NCBI RefSeq assembly: GCF_000226115.1
Contig: NC_016457.1
Span: forward strand, 9,982,001-10,046,000
Direction: 5' to 3'
Length of the DNA: 64,000 nucleotides
DNA from: Thermothielavioides terrestris NRRL 8126
Taxonomy: Eukaryota > Ascomycota > Sordariomycetes > Sordariales > Chaetomiaceae
In this document: in pieces, positions 46,474 to 59,400 of the stretch
How the letters are laid out: the number at the start of each line of letters is the position of its first letter
Numbering within the stretch: the first letter of the stretch is position 1
The notes under the pieces: generated by a model
What the model saw: the letters and a program-made list of their open reading frames with translations, nothing else
The model's database searches: none
Told to the model about the DNA's origin: nothing
Program-made: the position numbers and the translations under genes

Positions 46474-47838
46474 CTAAGCCCGCTCGACAATCAGCTTGAC
46501 CGGGGTAACCTCGTCTTCATTGACCTCTCCTTTCGCGCGAATGAAAGCCGCCTTGACCCCTTCCTGACCCTTCTCACCAATCATTCGCTGGAGGTCGATG
46601 GCCTCCTGGATCCCTTCCAGACCCTTGTTGTTGATCACCAGGGGTGGGGGGGCGATCTTGTAGGCTCCGCTGGCCAGAGCCTGGGGGAGATAACCCTCGA
46701 AAGTGGCCGGTGTCGTCTCAAACCAGCAGATGGGGAATGGCTTGAAGCTCCCGGGCGAGAGCTGCTTCACTTCCACTCCCTTGGGGATTTCCTCCAGGTT
46801 CTCTATAAAGTTGGACGACGCAAATTTGAGCTAACAGGAAGTCCGGTCAGCTTCCCGATCGAGATGGAGGTGGGGGCCTTGGGGAAACGCGGCGTATTGC
46901 CCTTCATTGTATGGACTTACCGTCTGCTTGGACGCAGCGGCAACCTTGATAGCTGCGGCATTGCCATCTTTCAGTCCGGCCGCCATGAAAATACCGGCGC
47001 ATTCGCCTTTGTCGAGCTCGGCGACGAGTTTCTCGGTCACATCCGCGTCTTTGTAGTCGAAGACTTGGGCGGCGCCGAGGCTCTTGACGTAGTCGAAGTT
47101 CTTCTTGGAGCAAGTCGCGATGGCGTCATAGCCTGCAGCCGTAACGAGCTGGATGGCATTGCTGCCGACAGCCGAGCTGCCGCCCCAGATCAGAACGGAC
47201 TTTCCGTTCTTGGGGGCGCCCGGCCTGGGATATTCAAGCTGGAGGTAGTCCTCTCCGAACAGGAACATGGCGCTGGTAGCGATGCAGAGGCCGAGAACGA
47301 CGGGCTCGCGGTAGGCCATGTTGTCCGGGACTTTGGCCATCAACTTGTCCTCCAGGACTACGTATTCCTGGAAGCCGTTGTTGGCGCAAAAGCCAAAGAC
47401 ACGGTCACCAACGCTGAACTTGGAGGCGGCGGGAGAGCCTGGAACGACAGCCTCGACGGTACCAGCGACGTCGCAGCCCAGGATCATGGGATACGCGAGA
47501 CCCATGTCCCTGTCTTGGAGCATGTAGTCACAGGGATTGATGGCCCAGGCGTGCACCTTGACCAGCACCTTGTGGTCGCCAAGCTCGTCGCTGCCGGGGA
47601 TGGTGCTGTCGCGGATGACGCCGGGGGCGGCCGGGGCGTCCTGCCAGACGGCGCGATTGGCGGGAGGAGCCATGATGGTTGATGATCGGCGGGTCGGTGA
47701 GTGCCGGTGGCAGCTGAGCGATGGGGAGCGCGGAAAGGCGACCTGGAGCGAGCGAGAAGGGTACGCGACGAAGATGGGCGCTGAGCTGGAGAAAATGCGG
47801 TTACGGACCTTTCGCAGCTGACGGCTGATGGCGCTCAT
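46474..47838 (-). CDS. medium-chain dehydrogenase/enoyl-reductase-like protein
   Basis: Two exons: 47838-46921 and 46830-46474; 424 residues from the first ATG, or 369 from the internal ATG at 47673 (MAPPANRAVW). The core has WAINPCDYMLQ, LGCDVAGTV, VGDRVFGF and the NADPH loop WGGSSAVGSNAIQL; zinc ligands are absent. This is the pattern of zinc-independent MDR proteins, which include stand-alone enoyl reductases serving polyketide synthases. The first ~55 residues of the longer form are basic and Ser-rich and could target mitochondria, or the shorter start may be used. It converges with the frameshifted SDR. An enoyl reductase has no obvious job with an NR-PKS alone. Confidence 0.87.
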
Positions 47839-48589
47839 AATTATCGCAGTGCCGTTCTGATAAATCTGGCGAAGCACACCAGGTAATGAATTGGAAGGAC
47901 CGAGCCATCAGCGGCGGAGTTAGGTGTCTTCCTCGGGTGGGATCTGTTAAGTCCGCCCGTTGACTAACATGTTGGGTACTAAGAAAACAAAGAGCCTTAC
48001 ACTACTGCGGCTTTCCGGGTTGCCCGCAATCCCGATCGCAGATCACCCGGGCAGCGAAGTCGGATGATTGCCCGAACCCGCTAGCGTCCTTCCCAACAGA
48101 TCGGCTGCCAGCGCCCGGCGGCACCCAAGAATTGCCCAAAACCGGGATGGGCACCGTGCCAGTGACGCTACTGTAGGAGGTTGGGAAAGAGGAAAGATGC
48201 AACTCTACCCGAGAGACCCCTTGGTGGGACCCTGTTGTTGGAACCGCTACGCAGGCTCAGGAAGATGAAGTTATCACGATACAAGCGGTGCCTACAACTA
48301 GGAACAATCGTAGTGTTGAAGATGTTGTATTGTAGGAGAGTTCTCCTGATTAGGAGCCTAGTCTTGGGCGGCAGTTAGGTATCAAGCCGATAGATCCTAA
48401 TCTCGGTAGGCTAGCCCGGTGCCCTAGGCTAGGCTAGTTCTGATATACCCCCCTAGGTCGAGCCTCTGGCTCCGGCCTATCAAATCCAGTACTCTATAAA
48501 GCTATTCCTAACACTGTGTCTTTCCAAATCTAGTAATTCTATAATATTAAAGTCCTTTTACTATCGCTCTAATCTACTAGGCCTTATAC
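47839..48589. other. boundary from gene-rich to RIP-mutated sequence
   Basis: Normal composition up to about 48,300, then TA-rich sequence starts. No gene seen. Confidence 0.5.
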
Positions 48590-49079
48590 TGAAATAGTGC
48601 AAAACCTCTATATCAACCTACCCCACCACACCTAGGACTAGGCGCGCGAGATAGTCCCTAGAGGAATGTAGTGCCCCTCTAGACGGATGAAGACAGTGCG
48701 TATCGAGTAGTAGGCAGGATGTCTCCTAAATAGGAGACACGTAGCTCAAGTACATCTAATAGGATATAGCAGAAAGATAAAGGACAACAAGAATATAATC
48801 AGAGCTCAATAGCTCGAATGCCTATCGTCTAGATAGAGGTAGAACAACTAAAAGAAGAGGCTCAATAGCCTTCCTAGAAGAAGAAGAACTACCAACGTAG
48901 TGTTAACGAACGTATATTAACAACTGCCTAATATCTTTCTTAATAACAAAGAAGATAGGCTTAGCCTACTTAAATATATATAACTAGAGGGTTAGACTCC
49001 TTAGTAACGAATACAATATATTAAAATGAATAGAAAAACTAGGTCCCTATATCTAGGTAGTCTATTATCCTAATTTACA
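48590..49079 (-). repeat. LTR-like direct repeat, copy 1
   Basis: About 490 bp, repeated in the same orientation at 61377-61867 with mainly transition differences. On the minus strand it begins TGTAAATTAGG and ends CACTATTTCA, i.e. TG...CA. A purine tract (CGAAAGGGAAG) directly abuts its start on the minus strand, as expected for a 3' LTR of a minus-strand element. Confidence 0.8.
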
Positions 49080-52000
49080 CTTCCCTTTCGAGCTTGCTAT
49101 ACGCTCTTATAGGCAAGCTTACACCTTAAAGATCCCTAGTATATACCTCTTATCGTTGCTACTCTTTGAGCTGCTCTCTATATATAGCTCTCTCTATTTA
49201 CGAAGGCCTAGCTAGCTATAGTAGCTAGTTACACTGTCTTTTATACTCTTCTACTTCCTTAATATATATATCCTATCCTTGCTACTATATTAGATACTTA
49301 TACTTATAGGCGAAAGCGTAGTTATATAGGTTGTATAGTAGTAGACAAAGTAGCTATTTAGGCTTAGTAGGCTCCTTATAAAGGTGCTTACTATAGTGCT
49401 ATACTAAGGGTAATATACACCTAGATAATATAGGCGATCCTTATATCTATAAATACTTCTATACTAGCGAATAAAGCATCTTAAGATAGTTTAGCCTCCT
49501 TATAAACATATAGATAAGCGTCTCCTTTTCCTAGAGATAAAGATCGAGTACTATTATCCTAAGTACTACCTATACTAGGGCCCTAAGCTTTTTGACCTAT
49601 ATATTACTAAGGAGATGCTTCTAGTTGAACTTGTCTATAAGGGCGTCGACGAGCCTTTAGGTCGTAGTCGCCTATATTATAACGATCTCTATAATCTTAG
49701 CTTTAACGTTCGCCTAGGTCGATATATTATTAAGATCTTCCGCTAATATAGCCGATAGCCCTAAAGTAGTATTCTAGTCCTTTAGTTAGAGCAGCGGAAT
49801 AGCTTTAGGTACTAAAAACGTAGTCTATAACTATTGTCCAAGGTTGCCTATAGGGTTTTACGAAGATAGTCTACTACTTAGCTATCTATCTAGCGAGAGC
49901 TCTACAATCCTATAGTAGTATACCTAGTATACTACCTTTTACTTTGATTAGGGTATAAGGATCAACTATATAGTAGCGATTAGTCTCTTCTCGCTCTAGT
50001 CAAAGATCTAGGCTTATTTAAATGCTACTAAGTATATAGCTAAGATCCTAAGCTCTATATCGCTAAAGTAGTCGTAGATATATATAGGTAGGTCGTCGAG
50101 CCTAGGAATATCTAGCTTATTAGGTATAAATACGTCGTTGCCTTAGAGGACTTTAATCACTTTATCTTCGTTATACTCTAAGAATATAGGCTATATAGGT
50201 TCTTAGGTCGAAGACAATAGGTCTAGAAGGAGCTTATACGTCTTACCTTTGTTCTACTATAGCGAAAGGATCTCTTTGATATAGAGTAGGCAATCCTTAA
50301 AGGTACTAAGAGCATTCCTATAAGCTCCTAACTATAAGTGTAATATATACTACTATACAACCTTCTTATTGTCTCTCTAATGTAGTTGGAGCTAAAGCAT
50401 CTTAAATTATATTAGTCCGTTTAGGAGGTAGGGCTAGAGCTCTTAAAGAAAAGCTTATATAAACTCTAGGGTAAACTATCTATACTCCTAACCTATACTT
50501 TATTGAGGATAGTAGACAATTACCTCCTTATATAGCTACGACTAAAAGAACCTATAGATAGACTAGAAAGCGATCTAGACCTCTAATAAGATATTAGTAT
50601 ATATCTCTATACTTTTGAGTATAGAGTCAAAGTAGCAAAGCTAGCCTACAACTTAGTCGAAGATTATAATAGCCTAATACCTTTTGTCGACAAAGTAAAA
50701 GAAGATCTAAAAATAACAATAGTTAATAATAACCTTCTAGTTAAAGTGATAAAACTCCTTTAATATAGGACTAGTATCTAAGATAGGCTATAGATAGAAC
50801 TAGAGATAGTCTTTATAAAAATAAAAGAAAAACTATATAACGTCTAAGATTATCTAGCCCTCTAGCTATTCCTTAGTAAGCAATATACCTTCTATATCGA
50901 AGAGCGAAACTCCTATATTTACGAAACTAATTTTAAAAAACCGATCTATTATATACCTTCCCTCTAGCTAGCCTAGGAATAGGTAGCTTATAATCTTAAG
51001 GTTTATACTAAGCCAAGGGCTCTGAATCTAGTTAGGCTACTAGTTGATTATATTTTATAAATACTTCTTCGAGGTCTATAGAAATAGAAAAAGCTTAGGA
51101 CTAGTCTCCCTAGAGTGATTTAATATCTTTAAGTCTAGCTCTTGCTCTATAAGGGAAGTGTAATACCTCGCTTAATCGCTATCTTTAGCAAGCCTCTACA
51201 AACCTAGTGGTATATAAAACTTAAGCTCTTTAAGTAGCTGCTTCTATCCTAGGGCAATAGTTATATTGGCCTAAGATTATATAGGCTCTATAAAATTAGG
51301 AATCTTATAACGACCTATAGTGATATTTGTAATAGCGTATAAAAATTTAGCTCGATAAAAAAGTCGCTCTTTAGGCAGAAAGATCTAGATCGATTAAAGC
51401 GATTATAAGAAAATCTAAGGTATAGTAGACGAGGCGAAAGAAATAGTTGATTATAAGAGAGCTAGTAGGAGGATTAAAGAAAGGGGTAGGCAAGCCTTCA
51501 AAGGTAGGAGGGCTACTTAGCTCTTTCCTAATCTAGGCGAAAGAAAATAGATAAGGCCTATAGAGTCCGCTAATTGGCTAGAGATAGGCTAGAAAAGAGT
51601 GTTCGCCTCCTAAATTCTTAAGGCCTTCCTCTCCTCTTTACTATCTTAGAACCATTTCCTTCCTCCAACCTTCTCACTACTTTATTCTAGTGCCCTTGTC
51701 TCTCTAGGCAGATTGGGTTCTTAGTAGTTAGGTCTTCTACTTCCCTTTCGAATTTATATATAGCTTCTATATATAAATTTATAACCTAAAAACTAACATA
51801 TCGAACAACTAGCGTACCTATAATGTCTTATAGGAAATTACTAATAAGGTAGATAACTAGAGGCCTTTATTACATAGGATTATAAACTGCTAGATCGATC
51901 TTTCGCTAGTACTAAAAACGAATATTTTTATAGCCTAGAAGTATATCTAGATAGTTCGAAGCAAAATAAAGGATCCGCTAATGCCAAAAGATAAACGCTA

Positions 52001-52865
52001 TACTGACGAGTATACTATAATCTTAGTCGAATATAAGGCTATCTATAGTATAATCAAGATCTTCTAACTAAACGTTAGGCTACTATATATCTAGTAGATT
52101 TTATCGAGCAACTAGCAAGATTAGTATAGAATATAGCAATTAGTTTATATCGACAATAGGCTAATTAATATAATCGAACAATACTATAACACCTTAGTCC
52201 TTTGTCTAGTATATATAGAGCACTACAATAGTAGACTATTTAGACGTTGGATATACTATCTCGCTATACGCTTAAACTGAGCTTCGGCTCTTTTAATCTA
52301 GGTATAGGGTTATAAGTAAGTACTACGCTTCCCTTTTATACTCGCCCTTTAGGTAAAGGAAGACTAATACTCCTATAGCAATAAAGTTCCTTACTAAAGC
52401 TATAAACTATTATACTAGTGTTCGACAACTCCTTTTAACAAAAACGGAGATATCTATATAACCTAGCCCTTTAATAGCTACACTTCTCTTACTCCTCTCT
52501 TTGCTAATAAGTATACCAACTATATCTAGTTGGAGAAAGAATATACCTAGACTTATATCTATAGGAATAATTAAAAGTACCTAGCTTAGGATTTGATCTT
52601 ATAGGGCTATCTCCTATATAATCTAAGGAATAATCCTAGGTTAAAGCTACGTCTAGAAGAAGTAGGCTAAGAGTGGTTTATCTTACTAGAGAATACTATC
52701 AAAGAGCAGATAGTACAGTACTAGGTCAACTATAAGAGCTTATGCCACTAAGGGATAGAGACAATGGACAAAGATAAGTAGGGGGTAGGATATAGTCTAG
52801 GAGCTTAGCCTATAGATAGTAGATTAAAAGACTATATACCTTAATCGTAGATTTTTCAGCTTTGA
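49080..52865. mobile_element. RIP-degraded repeat sequence, unassigned
   Basis: TA-saturated. On the plus strand from about 50,640 to 52,850 coding-like stretches can be read with stops mostly at likely Gln/Trp positions, for example LFLSKQYTFYIEERNS and KKPIYYIPSL, later RYTDEYTIILVEYKAIYS. I do not recognise them. A second purine-tract-like sequence in reverse (cttccctttcgaa, about 51,749) suggests more than one element. Confidence 0.55.
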
Positions 52866-52870
52866 CTTTA

Positions 52871-53119
52871 TGTTACACGCCGATGGTCCTCGGTGACCAT
52901 CTGACGGTAAACGTGTGAGGGTGAGAAAGATCAATGCCTCTCAGCCTCGTCAGCTGATGAGGCGGCACTCCTGAACACTAGTATGTGTCACAAAAGTATG
53001 TTGATGCAGTCTGTCTTCCTACGAAGGGGTTCCGGGTGAGGTTCCCCTTTTTAAGGGAACGCTCGTCACCCCTGACCGCGGTGCGGTCATGGGTGCCCTT
53101 GCCACAGTTGCGTGTGACA
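52871..53119. mobile_element. solo LTR, 249 bp, not RIP-mutated
   Basis: Starts TGTTACACGC and ends GCGTGTGACA, near-perfect inverted termini. It is flanked on both sides by the identical pentamer CTTTA (52866-52870 and 53120-53124). Its composition is clearly GC-richer than the TA-saturated sequence around it, and it keeps CA, TG and CG dinucleotides. It therefore inserted after the surrounding sequence was mutated. No internal coding region, so a solo LTR (or a small non-autonomous element). Confidence 0.88.
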
Positions 53120-53429
53120 CTTTAGCTCTAAGAAACTTAGTCCTATATAATGGAAACTATCTATCTAGAGGGCAGAAGTGAAAAAAAAAAAGTATAAATG
53201 ACTATAAGGCCTCTAAAAGTAGGGTTACCCCTTAGGAGAAAAACTTAGGTGTTAGTGAAAAAGAATAAGGCCCTAAAGGCTAAAAATGAATAAAAAACAG
53301 TAGATAGACGAAGACTAAGTAAAATATAACTAATAGAGACATTACTAGCGAGTAAGAGGCTAATATAATAATAGGTATTAGAAAAGAAATATAGTTAAAC
53401 GCTAGTAAAACCATTAGAGGTAGCAGCTT

Positions 53430-56400
53430 CTATACTCTCCCCCCTTTCTAGAACGTATATCCTTATATATCTAGAGGGCCAATGTTAAAAAACTAGATAG
53501 TTTTCTATAAGGGATTTCGACAATAAGCTTTTAACAAGGTCGCTCCTTCTTTGCCCCTTTCGTAGTCGAGCGAGTCTAGCTAGCCTAAGGCGCTATAGTA
53601 CGACTAAGGGTTTCTTCCTCGAGGACCTCCTCCTCAACTACAATCGTAGCATCCTCTACACTGTCTTCTCTTAGCAACCTATCGTTGTGACCACTTATAC
53701 TATAGACCTTATCGCGATCTAGCACTATAACGCTATTATAAGGAAGCCTATTCAGGTGATTAACGTAGCTACCTAGGCTAGTAAAGACGTAGGCGTAGTC
53801 TCCCTCTACCTAGTTAAGGCTAGTGCTATCGACGACGCTATATTCCCTTTCGCTATTATTAGCGAGTATTAAACAATATACACTTATAGAATCTACGCCC
53901 TCGCTACGATTATCGTCACTATTAGTAGCTCCTAAGTAACTAGTATTTATAGAATCCCGCTCCTTATCGCTATAGCCCTCGTCGCCAACCTTGTTGTAGT
54001 ACCTATTGTTATAGCGCTCCTCTCTACAATAGAATAGGGCTAGCCTATCTACTTCTAGCTAAACATTATCTAGTTTAAAGAATTTCTTTATATAGTTTAG
54101 AAAATATAGCGTCTAGATAGATATACCGTCTAAGGTCTTTAGGAAGTAAGTATCTTAGTCTTTAATTATCTAAATATAGAATAGGCTAAACTAGTAGTAC
54201 TCTAGCTTCCGAACTAAGCTTATATCTAGCTAGTACACATTGTTGTAGATAAAGACGAGATTACTAATGGATATAACTATATTTTTAGAGCGAAATTTAC
54301 GTTTATAAGCCTTATTATAGTATTTAGCTATCTTTTTATAGGCTATAGCAACCTATTTAGCGGTAATCTTATAATTGTACTTTGCCTCCTAGAGAATATA
54401 GGCATAGAGAGCAATAAGCTTTGTATAGACTTTTGTAGGATCTTCTTCCTTTAACTAGGTATAGACAGAGTCCTAGATAAGAATTCGCTATATAGGAACA
54501 TTAAACTCGACTAGACTAATAGGCTTATAATTATAAGTAAGAAAGAAGAGAGATATTCTATAAAAGCCCTTGACGGTTATATAATCTATATATAAGATAT
54601 ATAGAAGGAGCTCCCTTTACCTCTTTTCTATACTATTAGTCATCTTTATAAATAAGGTAGTAATTAGGATATAGCTAGCCTCATTTACGCCATTTATATA
54701 CGAATTATATAGCAAGATAATAACTCTCTTAATACCTAATTTACAAAGGATCTCCTTCACTTTGCCCTTGAACTTAGAGCCTCTATCGACAACTACAACT
54801 ATAGGGTAACCCTAGCGACAAAGGATATATCGCGAGATAAAGGACTTAATAGACTTAGAGGACTTATTTAGTAGAATTTTAGCTTCGATATATCCTATAA
54901 AATCATTGTAAGCTTTAACGAGGAAACACTTCTTCTCCCTATAGCCAAATAGTATATATTAGATGTCGAGGTGCTATTTAGTAAAAGGAAAAGGCGGAGG
55001 CGCTATCCAACCTACTACTTCCTTAAACCTCTAAGCATTATACACTTAATATAGGGCGTAAGCCTAAATCTAGTTTATTATATCTTTGTATATACTATAC
55101 TAGTAGTAGTGGTTCGTTACTCATTGGTATATTAGCTCCCTTCTATAATAGCCAACCTTATTATAACACTAGTCGAAGATTAAACGCCTCTCCTTAGGGG
55201 TATTAACAATATATCTATAATACTATATATAATTCGTATTTCGGAGAAAAAGGTGACGATCCTTAACAAAGTACTTTAATACTTCCCTTTTAAGCTAACG
55301 TTGCTTCTAGTACGGACTATAGCTAGGCAGAGCTTCTATCGTCGATAGGAAGTAGGCGATGTCCTAGGAACGCTAGGAGTAACTATCCTAAAGGTAGATA
55401 GGTTCTAGCTTCCCCTTTAGATATAAAGTCTCTTCGTCTATATAGTTAATAAAGATTTAGGTGTTAACCTAGTCGTCGATATTCTCCTCTAATTCCTTCT
55501 CTATATAGTTAGAGGGCCTAGGTGGCTTATAGGACAATGTATTAGCTACAACGTTTTTAGGACTAAGGATATACTTAACTTCGAAGTCGAATAGGCGGAT
55601 CTAAGCAATCTAATGCATTATAAGAGCACCTAGAACATTGCTTATAGCACTATTAAGCTAATAGACTAGAACTAGAGTATTAGTCTTTATAATAAAACGT
55701 ATACTAAAGAGGTAGTAGCGAAAACGCTTTAGAAGGAAGAGTAGCCCCCTTAGCTCCCTCTTCGTAGTATTATACTGCTTCTTTACCTCTAACTAGATAC
55801 TACTCTCGAACCTATATAGGTATCTCTTACTATTGGGACCAAGCTGCTTAAGCACACCTCCCTAGCTAAGGATACTAGCGTTGTAAACTAGGAAGATTAT
55901 ACTGTACTATAGATTACTATAGATAAGCGTTGTAAGAACTAGAGTAGTAGTGATTTTCTCCTTTAGCTCGTCTATCGCCTTCTACTTAGTAGGCCCCTAA
56001 GTCTATTTAGCGTCTTTCTTTATTAGGGCGTAAAGAGGAATTATAATAATTGTAAAGCCCTTAATCTAGATCTAGTAGTATCTAACTATTCTAACAAAGG
56101 TATATACCTCCTTAATATTAGAATAGGTCTTCTACTCCCTTATCTTAATCACCTTTGCTTCCTTAGAAAGGCGCCTATTAGATATATAAAGATAACTAAG
56201 TAGGACTGCTTTCAGCTATATCTACTTCGACTTCACTATAGCGATAGTCGTACCTACTAGCTCTATATTTAGCAACACTATATCGATATTCTTAAGATGT
56301 TTAACAACAAATTTGCAATGTCCCTCTCTATCTAGATAGCTATTATAATTAGATCAAAGACCTTTTACTACGATATCGTCTAGGTAGACTTAATAAATAT

Positions 56401-59400
56401 CTAGGATAAAGTTATTAAAGATCGTCGTTATAGCCTACTAGAACTAGGCAATGGAATTTATACCTCCTATAGGCAACGTATATATATAGAAGAGACCAAT
56501 TAGCGTTGAAAAGGTCGTTAAATCATAGCTCTACTTATCGAGATTAACCTAGTCGTAATTAGAGAAGAGATCTAAGAGAAATATTAGCTTATAGCTACTA
56601 AAGTCCTTACTAAATTCCTTTATAATAGGTAAGATAAAAGCGTCGTAGATCGTTATAGCATTAGCCTTTTAAGTATCATTGATAAGCTATAATCTACCGT
56701 CTTTCTTAAGAATAAGGAACTAGTTATTATAATAGTTTATATAGCTATACTCAATAATCCTATATATCTACCTCTCTCTAAGTAGATCAATGACCTTCTA
56801 TATTAGTAGCTTTAGAATTGGAATAGACTTACTTTACTAGGCCTTATATAGGATAGTCTTAATATACTAGGGCGGGACAATATCTTTATAGATACGTCTA
56901 TACTTAGTGAAATCCTATATAAGCGTAGCTTCTTAGTTTCGTAAGATCTTAGTGAACATCTCCTTTTCTAGCTTATTAAGGAATCCGTCTATAGTAGCGA
57001 ATATCACTTAAAGGCGTTTCTTAGTAAGCCTCGAGCCTAGCTTAAGATCTAAGAAATAAGGGACTATAAGATTATCCTATTCCTTTTTAAACTATATCTT
57101 TGCCTTAGCCTTCGTAAACCACTTCTCTCGCTATAATAGGTCTCCCTCTAGTATAGAGCTATCTGATAGTGCTATATCGACTAGTTGAACTTTGTTTATA
57201 ATATTCTTCTAAAGTGTGAACGTCTTTAAGGTATATCTAACTTTATATTCGAATCCCTACCTTAGCCTCCAGCTAGAAAAGGGGTTTCCAACTAGGGTCC
57301 CCCTCTTTCTTTTTAAATAGGATAACAATTCGATCTTCGTCTACTTAGACGAAGAACATAAAGAATAAGAATATATAATATAAAAAAGAGTGTTAAAGAG
57401 CAGTATATAAGACTTCTATAAAATAAAATAAAAAACTGCTTTACCTATATTATCGTCGAGGAAACTAAGAGCAGTTTTACTTTCCTTTATCTCTATCTAG
57501 TCAAGGATTCTTTTAGGACTCTTTGTCAATCCCTAGAATTACTCCTAGATAGCTAATTACGTTAGAGATAGTAGGCGATTCCGTTAGGCAATCTTCTTAG
57601 AGACAATATATATCTAGACTATCTTTCCCTTTATAAGTAGATTAGTAGTAATTAAGTTACTATCGCGATAATCGAAGGTTAGAGCAGTATCCTTAATAAA
57701 CAATATACTAAAGATTGCTTTATACCTGTTAGCGGTATCCTTAGTTATAAAGAAGTAAAGATTAATACCAACTCCGTCTAGGTAAAGAGTGATCTAAGTC
57801 TCTCTAAGGAACAGTGCTAAGCTATAAAGGCCCTTTGAGACAACCTTAGTAGGCTAGTATAGTAGCGTATACTTCTTAACAACGTTTATCGAGATATAGT
57901 TATACTCTAAACTAGAGTCGATTAGAGCGAGATACTTATTATAATAACCTTTCTTAAACTAGATATATAGAGTAGGAAGTAACTATACTCTTATTATTAT
58001 ACTAAGTTCTATATACTATAAGACTAAAAGCGTTGAGATAGACTTCTATAATAGGGTGCGAATACGATCGTTAACATCTCTAGACGGACCTTTATAAATC
58101 TAACGCTCCTAGAGGCTTTCTATATAGATGCCCTATATACCGTCCTTAGTAACTCTAAAGATCGCTAGAACCGTCTTAGTCTAGCTAGAGCAAGGACTAT
58201 TAAGTATATTTATATTAGTATATAGAGCCTATATATAGATCCCTATATCCTTCGGTATAGTAGCTAGCCTATTAGGCTTAGAAACATTAGACCCCTTATA
58301 GTCGATAACCTCGATATCGGTGGAAATGCCCTATAAGTATATAATTAAAGTATCCTTATACTTAGGCGAGATATAGACTAAGTCGTTAAAAGTTAGACCA
58401 ATCTTCGCTTTTATTGTAATATAGATCGTATCCTTTATATATAGAGGCAACGTAGTAACTTTCGACATAGATAGCTTAGACTATAGCTCCCCTTTCTTTA
58501 TATAATTCGCTATAGCTAGGTTCTTAAGGATAGTTATACGAGGAGGCTCTGCTAAAGGTATAGGAGTATCGCCTATCTAAAAGTCATTTTCCCTTTCGTC
58601 CTTAGCGAATCAACGCTTAGTAGACGATATACCTTAAAGTATAGTCTCTACTTCCTTGTCTACTTCCTCCTTAGCTTCCCTCTTAGTCTAGTTAAAGAGA
58701 GGAAAAAGCAATTAGCGAAATTTATTAGCCTTTAGTATAGGCTATAGGACAACCTTCTAAGTTAAAATATAACCTCCCTTTGATAAAACTATATAAAATA
58801 ACAACTAATTAGATACTATATAATAGAAGGCGGAGGTAAGCTTAGGCTCCCCTTTATATATAAGACGATTGATTGTTGTCTAGATAGTTGTAGGCTTCTA
58901 ATATAGCTTAGGCTACTGGAGGTAGTGCTTATTTAGTACTAGAGATATATCTAGCTTAAATAGGCGACTATTTAGGCGTTCGTACTTATAATAGTATACC
59001 TAGTATATAGGGTAGCTATTATATTATAGGCAATAGGCTATATATATAAGAACGAGCTAGCTAATCTTACTAACCTCTCGTATACTATTAATATCTACCT
59101 TCGTAAAGGTGATCGTCTTAGCTAATGTATAGCCCTTCTTACTCCTATCGCTAAGGCAGTAGTCTATACTCTTATAATACATTAGACCTATAGCTATAGC
59201 TTTTATAGCTTCTATATACTCGAGGACTATATAGTTAGAGTCATTGTAATAGTAGCAATAGCTAGAGCTTATAGGTCTACTATAGCTAGGAGGACGACTA
59301 TCAATACGTAGGCTAGTAACAAAGCCAATATATCTCTCCTATAAGTAGCTCCGCTATTAGAAATACGTCTAGAGAACTTCGATCTTATTAGGAGTAGGAT

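Noticed and set aside
46435..47682. A 415-codon plus-strand ORF
   Set aside because: Antisense to the medium-chain reductase; no recognisable protein.
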